Part shown: piece by piece, positions 38,699 to 49,600 of the stretch
Position numbering within the stretch: the stretch's first letter is position 1
How the letters are laid out: every line of letters begins with the position of its first letter
Assembly: GCA_964035575.1 (NCBI GenBank)
Contig: OZ037925.1
Span: 992,001-1,056,000 of the forward strand
Reading direction: 5' to 3'
Source of the DNA: Rhynchopus sp. YZ270_cl-10
Lineage: Eukaryota; Euglenozoa; Diplonemea; Diplonemida; Diplonemidae
Length of the DNA: 64,000 nucleotides
Position numbers and translations under genes: made by a program
Notes under the pieces: generated by a model
Database searches by the model: none
Seen by the model: only the letters and a program-made list of their open reading frames with translations
Told to the model about the DNA's origin: nothing

Positions 38699-41176
38699 AT
38701 GCCCCAATGGGCAATGAAAGGCAAAGATGGATGGGAGGATCTGAAAGGCGCGCAGGGCACGTTGTTGGAGAAGACGCATGCGAAAGGGGGCGAGAGCTAC
38801 AAATGCAAGGTGCAGGGGAAGCAGTGTGTCTTTGACCTGAAGAAGATGACGGTGGAGGTCGATGGCGAGAAGAAAAAATTGAAACGGTCTGGCGACGACG
38901 ACGATGACGATGACGACGAGGATGACAACTCTTCCGAAGAAGAGGACGAAGACGAAGATGAAGACGACGATGACGACGCCATGCAAATCGACCTAGACTT
39001 CTCCTGGACCCTCACCGGCCCTGACGGCACCCCCTGGACACCCCCCAACCACTCCCAAAAAATGATACAAAACGCATTCGACAAAGGCCTCACCACCTTC
39101 ACCACCGGCATCTTCAAATTCGATTTCAAAGCGATGACTGCAACCAAAGGGAAAAACAAGGCTGCAGTTCTGCATACCCTGACCCGCGATAGCTCCTCAG
39201 GGGAGCCTTTATGGGAGCAACTCGATGACACAAAATGGACGGAAATTACAGGAATCGTTCACAAAGCGTTGGAAGCGGCGTACGAAAGGAAAAAGACGAC
39301 CGTAAACCATAAAGGGGCTACCTATAGCATTGTTGACATGAAGTGCAGAACTGCTGATGGAGACGAAAACAGAATTAGACGAAGAATGGTTGATACAAGC
39401 GATGCACCTGCCCCCTCCAAATCAAAGCTGACAGGGAAAAGAAAGAAGCCTGAGAAAGAGAGTCCGAAGAAATCTCATAAATCCTCCAAAAAGGTGGAGC
39501 CAGAAGAGGAGGAGGATGACGACGATGAATCGGACGAAGGCCCACCAATGAAGAAGTCGAAGAGCAACGACGGAACAAAAAAAGCCAAAAAATCTGAAAA
39601 ATCTGCCAAATCGACAAAACATGCTGAGGAAGAAGAGGAAGAAGGCGGCGGCGGAAAATCTAAGGGCAAACACACCACAACGCTGTTGAAGAAGGGGAGG
39701 GGGATTGTCGAGCCCCATTCAGGCCTGGCAGCAACACACCATGTGGTGGACTGCAACGGTGTCTTATACCAATGCACGCTGAACCAGACCAACCTCACCA
39801 ATGCGAACAACAACAAATTCTACAAAATCCAGCTTCTCGAAAGCGACACCGGCAAAGGCAACGTGGTCTGTTACTCCAACTGGGGCAGGGTAGGAACACC
39901 TGGGTCGACCCAGCTGCAGACTGCCACCTCCAGAGCCGCCGCGGTCGCAATGTTCACCAAAAAATTCCGCGAAAAGACCAAAAACGACTTTCTCTCCGTT
40001 CACGATGACATCGACTCCTTCACAAAACACAGCGGTAAATACCAGCTCCTCGACATGGCGGTCAACCATGAAGACGAACTAGACGATGCTGCAGAAGACG
40101 CAAAGGCGAAAGGGAAAAAGAAGAAGGTTCCAGACTGCACACTTGACGCAAAGGTGAAGAAGGTGATGGAAATGATCACCGATATGAAGGCGATGGTGCA
40201 CACCCTCAAGGAGCTTGAGGTTAACACTGACCAAATGCCTCTCGGAAAACTTTCGAAAAATCAGATCAAGAAGGCATTCAATATTCTCAAACAGATTGAC
40301 ACGAAACTTACCAAAAAAAGCACGGCGGGGCTTCAACAGCTTAGCGCAGATTTCTATACTTTGGTGCCTCACGACTTTGGGATGTGCAAGCCTACAATCA
40401 TCAACAGTGCGTCATACCTACAGAAGAAGATGGAGTTGCTCGATGCTATGGCGGACATCGAAATCGCGCAAAAACTTCTTCATGCTTCAAACACTGCGAT
40501 CCATCCTTTAAACCAAGCCTACGACAACATGAAATGCGAGCTCACGGCGTTGGATCACAAATCTGACGAATTCAAACACGTTGTTCGCTATGTCGAACAG
40601 ACCAAGGGGGCAACCCACTCCTCCTACAAGCTGGAGGTGCAAGAGGTGTTCACCTTGGAACGTGAAGGGGAGGCAAAACGCTTTTCGAAATACGCTGACA
40701 ACTCGAACCGTATGCTTCTCTGGCACGGATCTGGAACTTCTAATTGGATGGGTATTCTTTCCCAAGGACTCCGTATTGCTCCGCCAGAGGCTCCTGTGAC
40801 GGGATATATGTTTGGAAAGGGTGTTTACTTTGCAGACTGCTCCACAAAATCTGCGAATTACTGTCGTGCAACCGTTGTGAACGACGTCGCCTTTATGACT
40901 CTCAATGAAGTGGCGCTTGGTGATATGCACAAACTGCGTGGTGCAAAATATATGGACAAGGCGCCAAAGGGATACCTCTCGACCATGGGAGAAGGCCAGC
41001 ACGCACCCACCTGGGAGAAGCGGTACACAGACGACGACGGCATGATCTGGCCCCTCGGGAAGATGAAGAAGACCGGGCTGGACTCGCAGCTGCTCTACAA
41101 CGAATTCATCGTTTACTCCGTCGAGCAGGTGCGTGCACGGTACATGGTGCAGCTGAAGTTTAACTACGGCGCCTAG
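38699..41176 (+). CDS. Poly(ADP-ribose) polymerase (PARP1/2-like) with N-terminal WWE domains
   Basis: The product has 825 residues in a single exon. Three WWE-like units open the protein (about 1-53, 100-150 and 168-230; the third, PLWEQLDDTKWTEI to IRRRM, is clearest), the first two separated by an acidic run at about 62-97. A basic/acidic linker carries Lys-rich nuclear signals. The WGR domain (about 340-455) has W395-G396-R397. The helical regulatory domain (about 470-600) precedes the ART catalytic domain (about 600-825) with the H-Y-E triad H676 (LLWHGSG), Y710 (GKGVYFAD) and E802 (YNEFIVY). All three are present, so poly(ADP-ribose) synthesis from NAD+ at damaged DNA in the nucleus is expected. 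PARP1-type zinc fingers and BRCT are absent, as in PARP2/3. WWE domains, which can bind ADP-ribose, next to WGR are an unusual combination. Start: ATG after a pyrimidine tract. Confidence 0.93.
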   Translation: MPQWAMKGKDGWEDLKGAQGTLLEKTHAKGGESYKCKVQGKQCVFDLKKMTVEVDGEKKKLKRSGDDDDDDDDEDDNSSEEEDEDEDEDDDDDAMQIDLDFSWTLTGPDGTPWTPPNHSQKMIQNAFDKGLTTFTTGIFKFDFKAMTATKGKNKAAVLHTLTRDSSSGEPLWEQLDDTKWTEITGIVHKALEAAYERKKTTVNHKGATYSIVDMKCRTADGDENRIRRRMVDTSDAPAPSKSKLTGKRKKPEKESPKKSHKSSKKVEPEEEEDDDDESDEGPPMKKSKSNDGTKKAKKSEKSAKSTKHAEEEEEEGGGGKSKGKHTTTLLKKGRGIVEPHSGLAATHHVVDCNGVLYQCTLNQTNLTNANNNKFYKIQLLESDTGKGNVVCYSNWGRVGTPGSTQLQTATSRAAAVAMFTKKFREKTKNDFLSVHDDIDSFTKHSGKYQLLDMAVNHEDELDDAAEDAKAKGKKKKVPDCTLDAKVKKVMEMITDMKAMVHTLKELEVNTDQMPLGKLSKNQIKKAFNILKQIDTKLTKKSTAGLQQLSADFYTLVPHDFGMCKPTIINSASYLQKKMELLDAMADIEIAQKLLHASNTAIHPLNQAYDNMKCELTALDHKSDEFKHVVRYVEQTKGATHSSYKLEVQEVFTLEREGEAKRFSKYADNSNRMLLWHGSGTSNWMGILSQGLRIAPPEAPVTGYMFGKGVYFADCSTKSANYCRATVVNDVAFMTLNEVALGDMHKLRGAKYMDKAPKGYLSTMGEGQHAPTWEKRYTDDDGMIWPLGKMKKTGLDSQLLYNEFIVYSVEQVRARYMVQLKFNYGA

Positions 41177-41232
41177 AATGGGTGAGATAAGGGAGGGGTG
41201 TTTTTTTTTTTTCTTTTTTTTCCGGTGTACTA

Positions 41233-41330
41233 CAGTGGGGTGCGATATTACGGCCTAATTATGGGTAACTCCAATATTTACCCATAAATTATGATAATTA
41301 AGTTTCCCTGTAATATTGTGCCCCCCACTG
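41233..41330. mobile_element. 98-bp MITE, Tc1/mariner type (TA target, CAGTGGGG ends)
   Basis: Ends CAGTGGGGTGCGATATTAC and the complement of GTAATATTGTGCCCCCCACTG, flanked on both sides by TA (41231-41232, 41331-41332). CAGTG termini with TA duplication are the signature of Tc1/mariner elements. Too short to code. Confidence 0.82.
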
Positions 41331-41644
41331 TACTTCACTGTTGTTTAGATGTAGATCTGAGTATCTGAGGATCGGGGAATTGTTTTGATCCCCGAAGAGC
41401 GCTTAGTATTTTTTTTTTTTTGGGGGGGGAACGTTCTGAAAGTCAGAGCGAATTATTGTTTTTTTGTTTTTTTTTTTGGTTGTGTTGAAGAGGAGAGTGA
41501 GTGGGGGGGCAAGGAAAGGGTTGAATTGGGTATGTCTTTGTTTGTTGTTGATGTATTTTTTAATGTGTCATTTCACTCATTCAGCAACGTCGCTTTTTTC
41601 GATGGGTTCTTTTTTTCCTCGGGGAACAAGAAAAGTGTTTTGTA

Positions 41645-41678
41645 TAGTGGAGTTCATCTTCGGGTGTAAGTTTTCAAA
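41645..41678 (+). repeat. Dispersed repeat family C, shortened copy
   Basis: TAGTGGAGTTCATCTTCGGG then TGTAAGTTTTCAAATAAAA; the CTACACTAATAC middle is missing. Confidence 0.65.
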
Positions 41679-42968
41679 TAAAAAAAAGATAACGTTTAAG
41701 TCTCCAGCTGTGTGAATACCTACGCAGCTGTGCGACTTTTTTTTTTCTCTTAGGCGTCGCTTCGTAGATGTGTTTTGTTACACCATCTGGGGGGGTTTTT
41801 TTATTAAAAGTCAAGGTGACCTAAAAACGGTACATCTTATCAACTTTTCTTTCTTCTTTCAAGGTGGATTCTGACACCTCCTACTGCAAAGCGTTTTCCT
41901 CATTTGCTCTCTTTTTGAGGATCCTGAAGAAAAATGGCTGTTATCTACCGATATTGTAGTCTCTAATCAAACAACTTTTTTTTCTTTCAAGGTGACTGCG
42001 AGGCTTGTCTTCTCCTCCCCACGATGGGTAACGCCCTCTGGCAAAAGCCCTGTGTTCCATTTTCACCAATTTTTTTTTCCCCTTCAAATTTTTCAGGTGC
42101 AATCACCGCACTAACCAAAAACTCCACTTTTTTTTTTTTATTTATGATTTGATCTTCCCAGCAGCGAAAATGCTGCCTGAGTTTTAAAAAAAAAGCCTCC
42201 CCTTCTCCCTCCCAAAGCAAATAGTAACATTTGGTGTGGCTGAAAGGGGGTGCTATTTTGTGCTATTTTGGGGTCGTCGGCCACACCAACATTTGTAAAG
42301 ACCACACAAAAAAGAGCACAAAGCAAAAATTACAAAAAAAAATTTATTCAGTCCCTCCACCAGAGGTAACATCGTGTACACGAACCACCTCGTCTTTCTC
42401 CTAGTTATTTTCTTCAGTGACTAAGGACAGAGACTAGGGAAAAAAGAAAGGGGGGGAGTGATGACAACAAAAAGGCTGCACTACTTTGTTGTGCAGTAGG
42501 GGTGTCCCTCTAAGCCCCTCTAAGTGGCAGGACATGCTCTTGTCTACAACTTTCTACAAAGGTTTATTGCAGCAACAATTCAACGTTCTTTTTTTTTTTT
42601 AAAGGAAAGGGGCAGCCCTCCGGGGGAGGACTCAGGGAGGGGGAAAAGGGTTCCGAACGAGAAAATTGCAACACCATTGTTTATTTTTTTTTTGTCGACA
42701 AAAAAAAAAAAAATACACCAACAGTTCTACCAAAAAAAGCAAAATGATCCAATAAAATTCCTCCTTTCCCCAAATGATTTTTTTCACCTCATCTTCAACT
42801 TTTAAAAGCCCTCCTCCTCCTCCTTCTCCTACCCAACCTTTTACACAATCCTTTGCAACCAACAATCCCAGATTTTTCTATTCCATAGGAATCCTATGCG
42901 ATAAACTACCCCTTTTTTCTCTTTCTCTCTCTCTGCGTCACATTTGATCTCTTTTCCCCTTTTTTTGT

Positions 42969-44498
42969 ATGGATCCATATGAGATGAATGAGGGGTGGAC
43001 ATTGTGGAGTGCTGCCGGGCGGGTATGGCTGCGAGGTGTTTCCCTTGGTGGTATCGTCACCCTCTCTCAGGTCGGGTCTGCGGAGCACGGTCTGCTTGGG
43101 TACTGTGTAGGCCTGCTTGCTGGGGTCGTGCATGGTGCCTGCTTGGGGGAGCTTGGCGCGCTTATGCCGTGCACCACAGCGGCAGGTCATTGCTACCTCC
43201 GCGAAGCTTATGGGCGACGCCTCGGCCGTTTCTTTGCTTATATCTACAGTTTTTGTAGTGCACACATCCTCACCCCCTTTGGTGCGGCAGTTCTCCTCCA
43301 AATTGCGTTAAATGCACAAGCCTTTTATGTCACAGCCGCTATGGTACTGCTTTCGTTGATAGTTCCGACCGGATCGAATGCTGTGGTAGTATTTGAAGCG
43401 ATTTTGCTGTGCTGTGTTTTGTCGATGGTGGGGATGGCAGTTTGGGAAAGGTTCTGGACGGATCCGCAGTTGGCGTTGTTTGGGTTGTCCCCTGGGTTTG
43501 GGGGGGCAGCGGCAAATGGGGTGAATCATAGTGGGGATACACCGGTCAGAGCGGTTCCTGGGGTAGTGTTGAAGGGGTGGAGGGGTGGTGCGAGCGGGGT
43601 GGCGGCGGTGTTGTCGGCAGCGTCATTAGGTGTGTATGATATGAGGTTTGTGGGAGAGCTTGGAAGGTTCGCGCCAGATGTTCACAACGAACCTGCCTCG
43701 TTGGGGAGCAGCGCATCGTTGGACCGTCTAGAAAGGTTGATTGCAGGACGTTCATCTCCCCCGGTATTGCATTCATGGAGGGTCGCATCGGGGTATGTGT
43801 ATTGTGCAGTATTGACTGCGTTGTGTTTGGCGTTGAAGATGAAAGCAATGTTGATGTTTTTCCCGAATGTGTCTCCAGCGTCAGCGGTAGTGCCGGTGGA
43901 GTATATAATTTCGTTGTGTGTATGCGTGGTAGCAGTGGATATGCTAAAGGAAGGTGTGGTGGCAGATGGGGGGCGTGCTGAAGAGGGGTATACCGGCCTG
44001 TGTTTTGGGATGTCCGGTGTGGCGCGGCTGGTGTTGTGTGCGGTGGTGGCGGGGGTGGTGGCGGTGTTGTGTGTCGGGCCGTTTTTGGTGTTGTTGTGTG
44101 CGTCTGTTCTGATTCTGTCGGATGTGCTTCCCACCTTGGGTGTGGTTGCGTTCCGCAGACGGGAGCCAGACAGTGCACGGCCGTACCATGTTTGTGCGTA
44201 CCCTGCCACATCGTTGATCACTTCTGCCGTGCTTATCTGTGTTCTCTTGGCGCAGCCATCCTCTCTCTCTAGCACCCGGCCGGTGTTGGAGGCGGCGACG
44301 GTGTGCTACTTCGTGGCGGCAGTGGGGTATCTGTGCTTCGCAAGGGGGCGGGGGTATTGGCCGTTGGGGAATCCGCGGAGGTCGCAGGAGTGGGGGAGGT
44401 ATGTGCACACACTCTCTTGGGTTGTTTTTGTGGCTATTTTTAAGTCGAGGGTGATAAAAAAAATACCCACCACAGACACGACGCGCATGACAGATTAA
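42969..44498 (+). CDS. Amino-acid transporter of the APC superfamily (SLC7/LAT-like)
   Basis: The product has 509 residues with 11-12 hydrophobic segments. The N-terminal part carries the APC signature: GACLGELGALMPCTTAAGHC then YLREAYGRRLGRFFAYIYSF, equivalent to ELG-x-MIPxSGGxYxYLxxAFG in LAT proteins. The first helix has a GIV-type bend (SLGGIVTLSQVG). Near the C terminus RRREPDSARPYHVCAYP matches the RR-x-P-x-x-x-RPYKVP-x-P motif. Predicted role: transport of amino acids across plasma or lysosome-like membranes. The start follows a long pyrimidine tract. A GTATGTG donor-like site at 44399 and a TCCTTGCAG acceptor at 44602 could remove the last 33 codons and end the protein shortly after EWGR; see findings. 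Confidence 0.87.
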   Translation: MDPYEMNEGWTLWSAAGRVWLRGVSLGGIVTLSQVGSAEHGLLGYCVGLLAGVVHGACLGELGALMPCTTAAGHCYLREAYGRRLGRFFAYIYSFCSAHILTPFGAAVLLQIALNAQAFYVTAAMVLLSLIVPTGSNAVVVFEAILLCCVLSMVGMAVWERFWTDPQLALFGLSPGFGGAAANGVNHSGDTPVRAVPGVVLKGWRGGASGVAAVLSAASLGVYDMRFVGELGRFAPDVHNEPASLGSSASLDRLERLIAGRSSPPVLHSWRVASGYVYCAVLTALCLALKMKAMLMFFPNVSPASAVVPVEYIISLCVCVVAVDMLKEGVVADGGRAEEGYTGLCFGMSGVARLVLCAVVAGVVAVLCVGPFLVLLCASVLILSDVLPTLGVVAFRRREPDSARPYHVCAYPATSLITSAVLICVLLAQPSSLSSTRPVLEAATVCYFVAAVGYLCFARGRGYWPLGNPRRSQEWGRYVHTLSWVVFVAIFKSRVIKKIPTTDTTRMTD

Positions 44499-44770
44499 AC
44501 GGATGTGCGCTAGCCCCAGGGCTGGCACCGTACACGGAGATACCATAACAGGAACGAACGCTTTTTTTTTGTGGAGTCACTCTTATTTGTTTGTCCTTGC
44601 AGGGTGTAATTGTGTTGCGAGGTTCAAAAGCAATCTCTGTTGTGTGGTCCTTGTGGTCGCATTCGCAAGCCACAATTAGCCTCGCTATCTGCATTTTTCT
44701 TCTTGCATTACAACCTTACGGATTTGTTGTGTTTTGTTTTTTGAACCTCTTTTTGGTGTTACCGATCTGC

Positions 44771-44874
44771 TGTCGGGGACATGTCAAGGAAATGTCAATA
44801 TAGGGGGGGTGTGTCATTTCCCCCTGTAAACCTTGTGTCAAGGACCTGTCAATATGGGCCCTTTCGGGAACACC
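44771..44874 (+). repeat. Dispersed repeat family F, copy 2 (doubled)
   Basis: TGTCGGGGACATGTCAAGG, then ATGTCAATATAGGGG, and again GTCAAGGACCTGTCAATATG with GGGCCCTTTCGGGAACACC. It appears to contain two imperfect units. Confidence 0.55.
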
Positions 44875-45149
44875 ACTTTTGTGTACTTTTTCTCGTCTTT
44901 GATGAGAGGAAAGTACATGAAAATTAAGCTTTTTTTTTGCCAATGGAGAGGGGTTTCTTGGTGCAAAACACTAAATCACCCCCTCTGTCTAGTCAAATGT
45001 TTCTCTGTGTTGTTCATCTGATTTTACTGCGCATATGCTCGAGAGGCAAGTGTCCCCTGCCTGAACCTGCAATACAAGCAAATGGGGTGAAGGCATCATC
45101 CCTGAATGAATAACCGTCTTTTGTGACGAAGGAGACACGGCTCATTTTC

Positions 45150-45236
45150 AAAATCCAGTGTGTTCCAGTGCGATAGCGATAGTGATAACAATAGTGATAA
45201 CGATGTGGATGGAGATATTCACGAGAGACACATTGA
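45150..45236 (+). repeat. Dispersed repeat family G, copy 2
   Basis: CCAGTGTGTTCCAGTGCGAT followed by GATAGTGATAACAATAGTG. Compare 35306. Confidence 0.45.
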
Positions 45237-45572
45237 TCTTATAAGCTTTCTCTTTTTGAACCGCCTTTTACCGAGTGTTGCACTGTGACGGTGTCTTCAA
45301 AATGTTTGTTTTGTTTTGTTTTGTTTTTTTTTTAGAAATAATTCTGTTTTACATCTTCTGTAAGGGGTACTGCTTTCATCCGGATGGCTGGCATCGCACA
45401 GTGGGTCGGAGGGCCTGCATTTTAACTACCGTTTTGTTCTTATTTTACCCCAATAAAGACGGACCGATTATTTACACACACACATCTGTTTTTTTTTCTC
45501 CAACGCTTTTCCTTTTGTTTGCAAAGCGTCCAGCTCTTTTCTATCCTTAAGTAACCCAAACCCAAACCTAAG

Positions 45573-46646
45573 ATGATACATGCCCACCCCCACACCCCTC
45601 CCTCCCTCCCACCGCACTTTAACGAGAACTTCCTCACCAGCTTGCGGGTGAACTGCTTCTACGTATCGAGCTACACACCCTCCTCCTGGGTGCCGCAGCA
45701 GTTGGTGAAGACTACACACAGCGCTTCACTCCTATGCTACATTCCCATACCTTCAGAAGGGGGGGTGATGGCCCCCTCAGATAGGATACCCCTTGTCCAG
45801 AATTCTCTGGCGGAAGTTGGCGGGGGGGGGAGGACCTCCGCAGTCGCTTTGACGCAACATATGCGTCCAGGCCGTTCGCTGCTGCGCTCATTTTCGCTAT
45901 CGACCTTCGACCATACCCCAACCTCCACCCCCCAAAGATACACTGTTCACGAGAAGGGCTTTTGCCCGTCTCAATTTGCTGTTCCCTTTGCTCCCGCTGG
46001 AATACAGCTTTGGCACGGACTACAACCTACAGCTCGTCCACATCTCCAATCTTCCGACAACCCTCATCAATCTCCTCCAGTTTGATGCTGTTGGAAGTTG
46101 CTGCTGTTGCTCCTGCTCGCTCAGAGAGATAGCGATATCACTCAGCCTCCCATTGTATTACCCAAGCAAAGACATCAAGAAAATATGTGCTGTTTATTCC
46201 TGCGCACACCGCACCGTGCCCTCAGTGGGCCTCACGCTTTCTTTTTCTTTCGAGCCTCTGTTTCACCTCTGCCGCGAGTCCGGGCCAGTCGGCATCGGCG
46301 ACGTCAAAATTGCTGCGATTCTCCCCACTCGCAGACTCCTTTCCTCCCCTGCCTGTTCGGCAGCAGCCTTCTTTGCAGTGGGCTTCTTCGGTCCAGCCTT
46401 TACCCTTCTTTGCATCACACTCTGCATCACTCTCATCTCTCTTCCGGCAATATCTTGGAAATCACCATCCCCCCCTTCCCACAGATACGCCACACATCCC
46501 CCCTTTTTTATACACTATACACTTGAGTGTGGTCCGTTCTTAACCAAACGAGGTTTCTTTCCCCCTAACTTTCCCCTCTTTCTCTCTCTCTCTTCTGCTT
46601 CGAGAGTAATAGACAGCCTTCTTTAAACCCCGCTACAATTCACCAG
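45573..46646 (+). other. Coding-like segments upstream of the PDZ-PSP1 gene, possibly 5' exons
   Basis: Two short stretches have codon use like the genes here: FNENFLTSLRVNCFYVSSYT then PSSWVPQQL (about 45618-45702) and EYSFGTDYNLQLVHISNLPT then TLINLLQFDAV (about 46000-46092). A third (VGLTLSFSFEPLFHLCRESG, about 46225) is in the same open frame (45976-46626). A family H core lies between them at 45936. They may be 5' exons of the next gene, exons of a separate gene, or remnants. Splice sites could not be fixed. Confidence 0.35.
45936..45978 (+). repeat. Dispersed repeat family H, copy 3
   Basis: GATACACTGTTCACGAGAAG then GGCTTTTGCCCGTCTCAA. Nearly identical core to 33104. Confidence 0.55.
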
Positions 46647-49600
46647 ATTGCGCAGGAAGTCAGCGGCGGGCAGTACCAGGCTACTATGACTCCGACTGAG
46701 GTTGCACAGAACGCAGCTGCCGCGAGGGTGGTTGGTGTGGATATGTCGGGACTGCCGGACACCGACAACGTGAAGTCCTCCTTTGTGCACGACCCGTACG
46801 CTGGACGTCAGGGTAAGTCATCTGCTGCGGACGACACCAGCGCGGATGACGCGCCCACACGCACCTCCTCGAGAAGCGACGAAGGGGCACGTACACCCTC
46901 CTCTGCGTCGTCCAGTGGTGGTGTCTCTCCGACGGAGTCCGCGACCGAACCGCTGCAGGCCTTCCCGAACGCATTCCCCGCCGCACGTCGTGGGGTAGAC
47001 CTGGGTGCTGGCGCAGCGGACCCTGCGTTGGTCAAATTCGCGCAGGAGCAGTTCGCAGGTCTGCAGCTCTCTGGAGGCAAGGCTTCGCCGCATGCGACGG
47101 GAGTGTCGAGCTCGGATATGCCGCTGTTGGGAACGTTTTCGAGCCCGACGGAGAACCCGAATGCAGCAGGCTTCCGCCACGACCCCTATGCAGGGGTGCG
47201 TGGTGGCAAGCCGCAGCAGCCCCCCGCCAGCATGGTCTCAGGGGAGAGCAACGACACCATGCAGGCAAGAGGCGTCGGGCAGTCCTTCTCCAGCGCGCGT
47301 GGCTCGGAGGACTCCTTCCCTCGTGTGAAGGCGGAGGAGGGAGGTGGCATTGCGTTCCCGATGGCGGCGCCCAACGCAGGAGGCTACAACGCAGCGATGA
47401 TGCAGCGTGCGGACCCTTCGATTGCAGAGCATGCACGCCAGATGATGCGTGCTGCGCATGGTCAGGAGCATGGCCAGACCAGTATCAACGGTAGTGTCAA
47501 CTTCACGAATGACGGTCCGCCCCTTCTCGACACCTTCACCAAGACAGACCCGACAGCGGGGATCAGCCCTAGCCAAAGCCCCAGCGGTTCCTTCAGTGCT
47601 GGTGTGACGCAGATGCAGGGTATGCAGCAGAGCTCTCCACACAGCAGTCAAAGCAACTTGATGAGCCCAACCAACGTGCATGTCCCCGTGCAGCAGCCTA
47701 TGCAACTGCCGTCGCAGGTCAGCGGTGTGCCGAACAAGCCTCAGGTGGACATGGCTGCGATGATGAACCTGATGCATATGCAAGGCATGGCACCGCAGGC
47801 AGTGCAGCAAATGATGCAGCAAATGAACTACGGACAGCAGATGATGCTCAACAACATGATGGGGCAGCAGCCGCAGCAGCCGCAGGCACAGCAGCAGCCC
47901 ATGGCGCAGATGCCCGTCAGCGGCATGATGCAGGGCATGCAGGGGCAGTTCGTCAACGGGCAGCAGCCAGGCCAACAGGCAGCAGCACAGCAGCCGCCGC
48001 AGCAGCAGCAGCAGCAGCAACACTTCGTGCCGCAGCCCACACAACCGGCAGCACAGCAGCTGCAGCAGGTCCAGCCCCAGCAGCCCTTCGCAGCACCGAG
48101 TGTCACTGCGCCTGTCACAGCGGAGGAGCTGAGCGGGACCGTGACCAAGCAGGTATGTGATGAAGTGGGGCTGGCAAATTGCTTTTCTCCAGGCCTGACG
48201 AAAATCTCACTTTTGGGCTTGTAATTCGGGGGTTTTTACAGGGGTTTTTATACAGGAATCAGGCGTGTTTTTCGATCCTGGTCCATGGCTGGTGGTGAAA
48301 ATCGTGTTTTTTTTGTCCACATGTGAATCGCTAGTGAATTATCCTGAAAAAAAAGACGTCAAATCACCCCAACATGATACGATTCTCGCGGAAATTCGCA
48401 TCTTTGTCGCTCTGATCACCCGCCTCAGTCTCTTTGTCCTGTGTCTAATCGTCGTCTGGATCATCATTAAGTTCCATCACATCTGATTCGTTCTCTGGAT
48501 TCACAACAACAATGTTCACGCCTCGTGCAGCTGCAAAGAGACCTTGTCCGAGATTTTCTCGGCCTCCAGACACATGTACGATCTGTCCTGCACAAACACA
48601 CTTGGGCTGCTACTCTTTTTGAAACGGCTCGCCTAACTTCCAAGAACTCCTGCACGGCAGATTCGAACAGGGCACCTTGCGGTCCGCAAAACCCTGAGCT
48701 TCAGCGGAGTCTGAACAGCTTCGACCCGATTCAAATTATCGGTTCCCTGTCGGTGGTAGCTGTGTTCAGCGAGCGACGGTGTGTGGAGCGGACGTAACTT
48801 GCACGAAATGAATGCAATGAATTTCCCCTCCCATGCAAAACCCTACAGAATTTTCACCCTCGACGATGTGTTTTAACACGTTTCAACTACTCTTTTTCTT
48901 TTTCTTTTTTTTCAGGTGCAAAAGTCTGCGAGCGAGCGGTTTGGCGCGAAGTGGAGTGCACGACTGCAGCTTGAGGGTGTGGCGAAGGGTAGCCCTGCAG
49001 AGAAGGCGGACCTCAGACGCTTCAAGGGCATGACGCTGACACACATTGACATGCTGCGTGTCACAACGGTATGCAAGCGACGGTCTTTGTTTCAAAAGCA
49101 GCACACACCTCAGCGGTGTGTTCTTTCAGCAGCGCGAAAGACACACAGTGACACAACGCACACTACACAACACAACCCATCTTCCCTTTCTCCCCTTGGG
49201 GGTCGGCTGCTTTAAGGGGGAGAAGCCCTTCCCCATTGGGCAATGTTCCGCTCTTAACTCACAGCTGCCTTCACACAACACACACAGTGGGCTATCTTCC
49301 GAATACCAGAGAATAACCCACACCTGATAGCAAACACACACACACTATGGGCAATGTTCCACTCTTAGAGACAACTCACAACTGCTTTCAACACACCACA
49401 ACACAGGCACAGACAGTGTCCGAACTGCTTGACGGTGGCGACACATTCACCCTCCGTTTCCAGGTATGCCCTTGTTCATGCACTCAAAACGCATCCTGCC
49501 CACACTATTGTACCTACAGAGCCCTGCCGCCTCTCCCAAGGTGAAGGACAAGAAGGCAGACGCACAGACGTCCATCAGGGTGCCCCCCGCACCGCCACTG

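Larger units (their letters stand above)
41177..42968. other. Intergenic stretch, T-rich, with one MITE
   Basis: No credible gene. It holds the TA-flanked MITE at 41231, a family C copy at 41645, AAGGTGACxT motifs at 41814 and 41989, and a long pyrimidine tract (42910-42966) before the transporter ATG. A near-repeat of GCTATTTTGxGCTATT(T) TGGGGTCG occurs at 29505 and 42250. Confidence 0.45.
44499..45572. other. Intergenic stretch with repeat families F and G
   Basis: No credible gene. The end of a possible transporter 3' exon (from 44603) lies here. From 44771 it holds a longer form of family F, and from 45150 a family G copy with GATAGCGATAGTGATAAC repeats. Confidence 0.45.

Noticed and set aside
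38797-39231. Ser-rich minus-strand ORFs in the PARP gene
   Set aside because: Complement of the GAC/GAA-rich acidic tract.
47238-48044. 268-codon His/Leu-rich minus-strand ORF
   Set aside because: Complement of CAG/ATG-rich Gln/Met codons in the PDZ-PSP1 gene.
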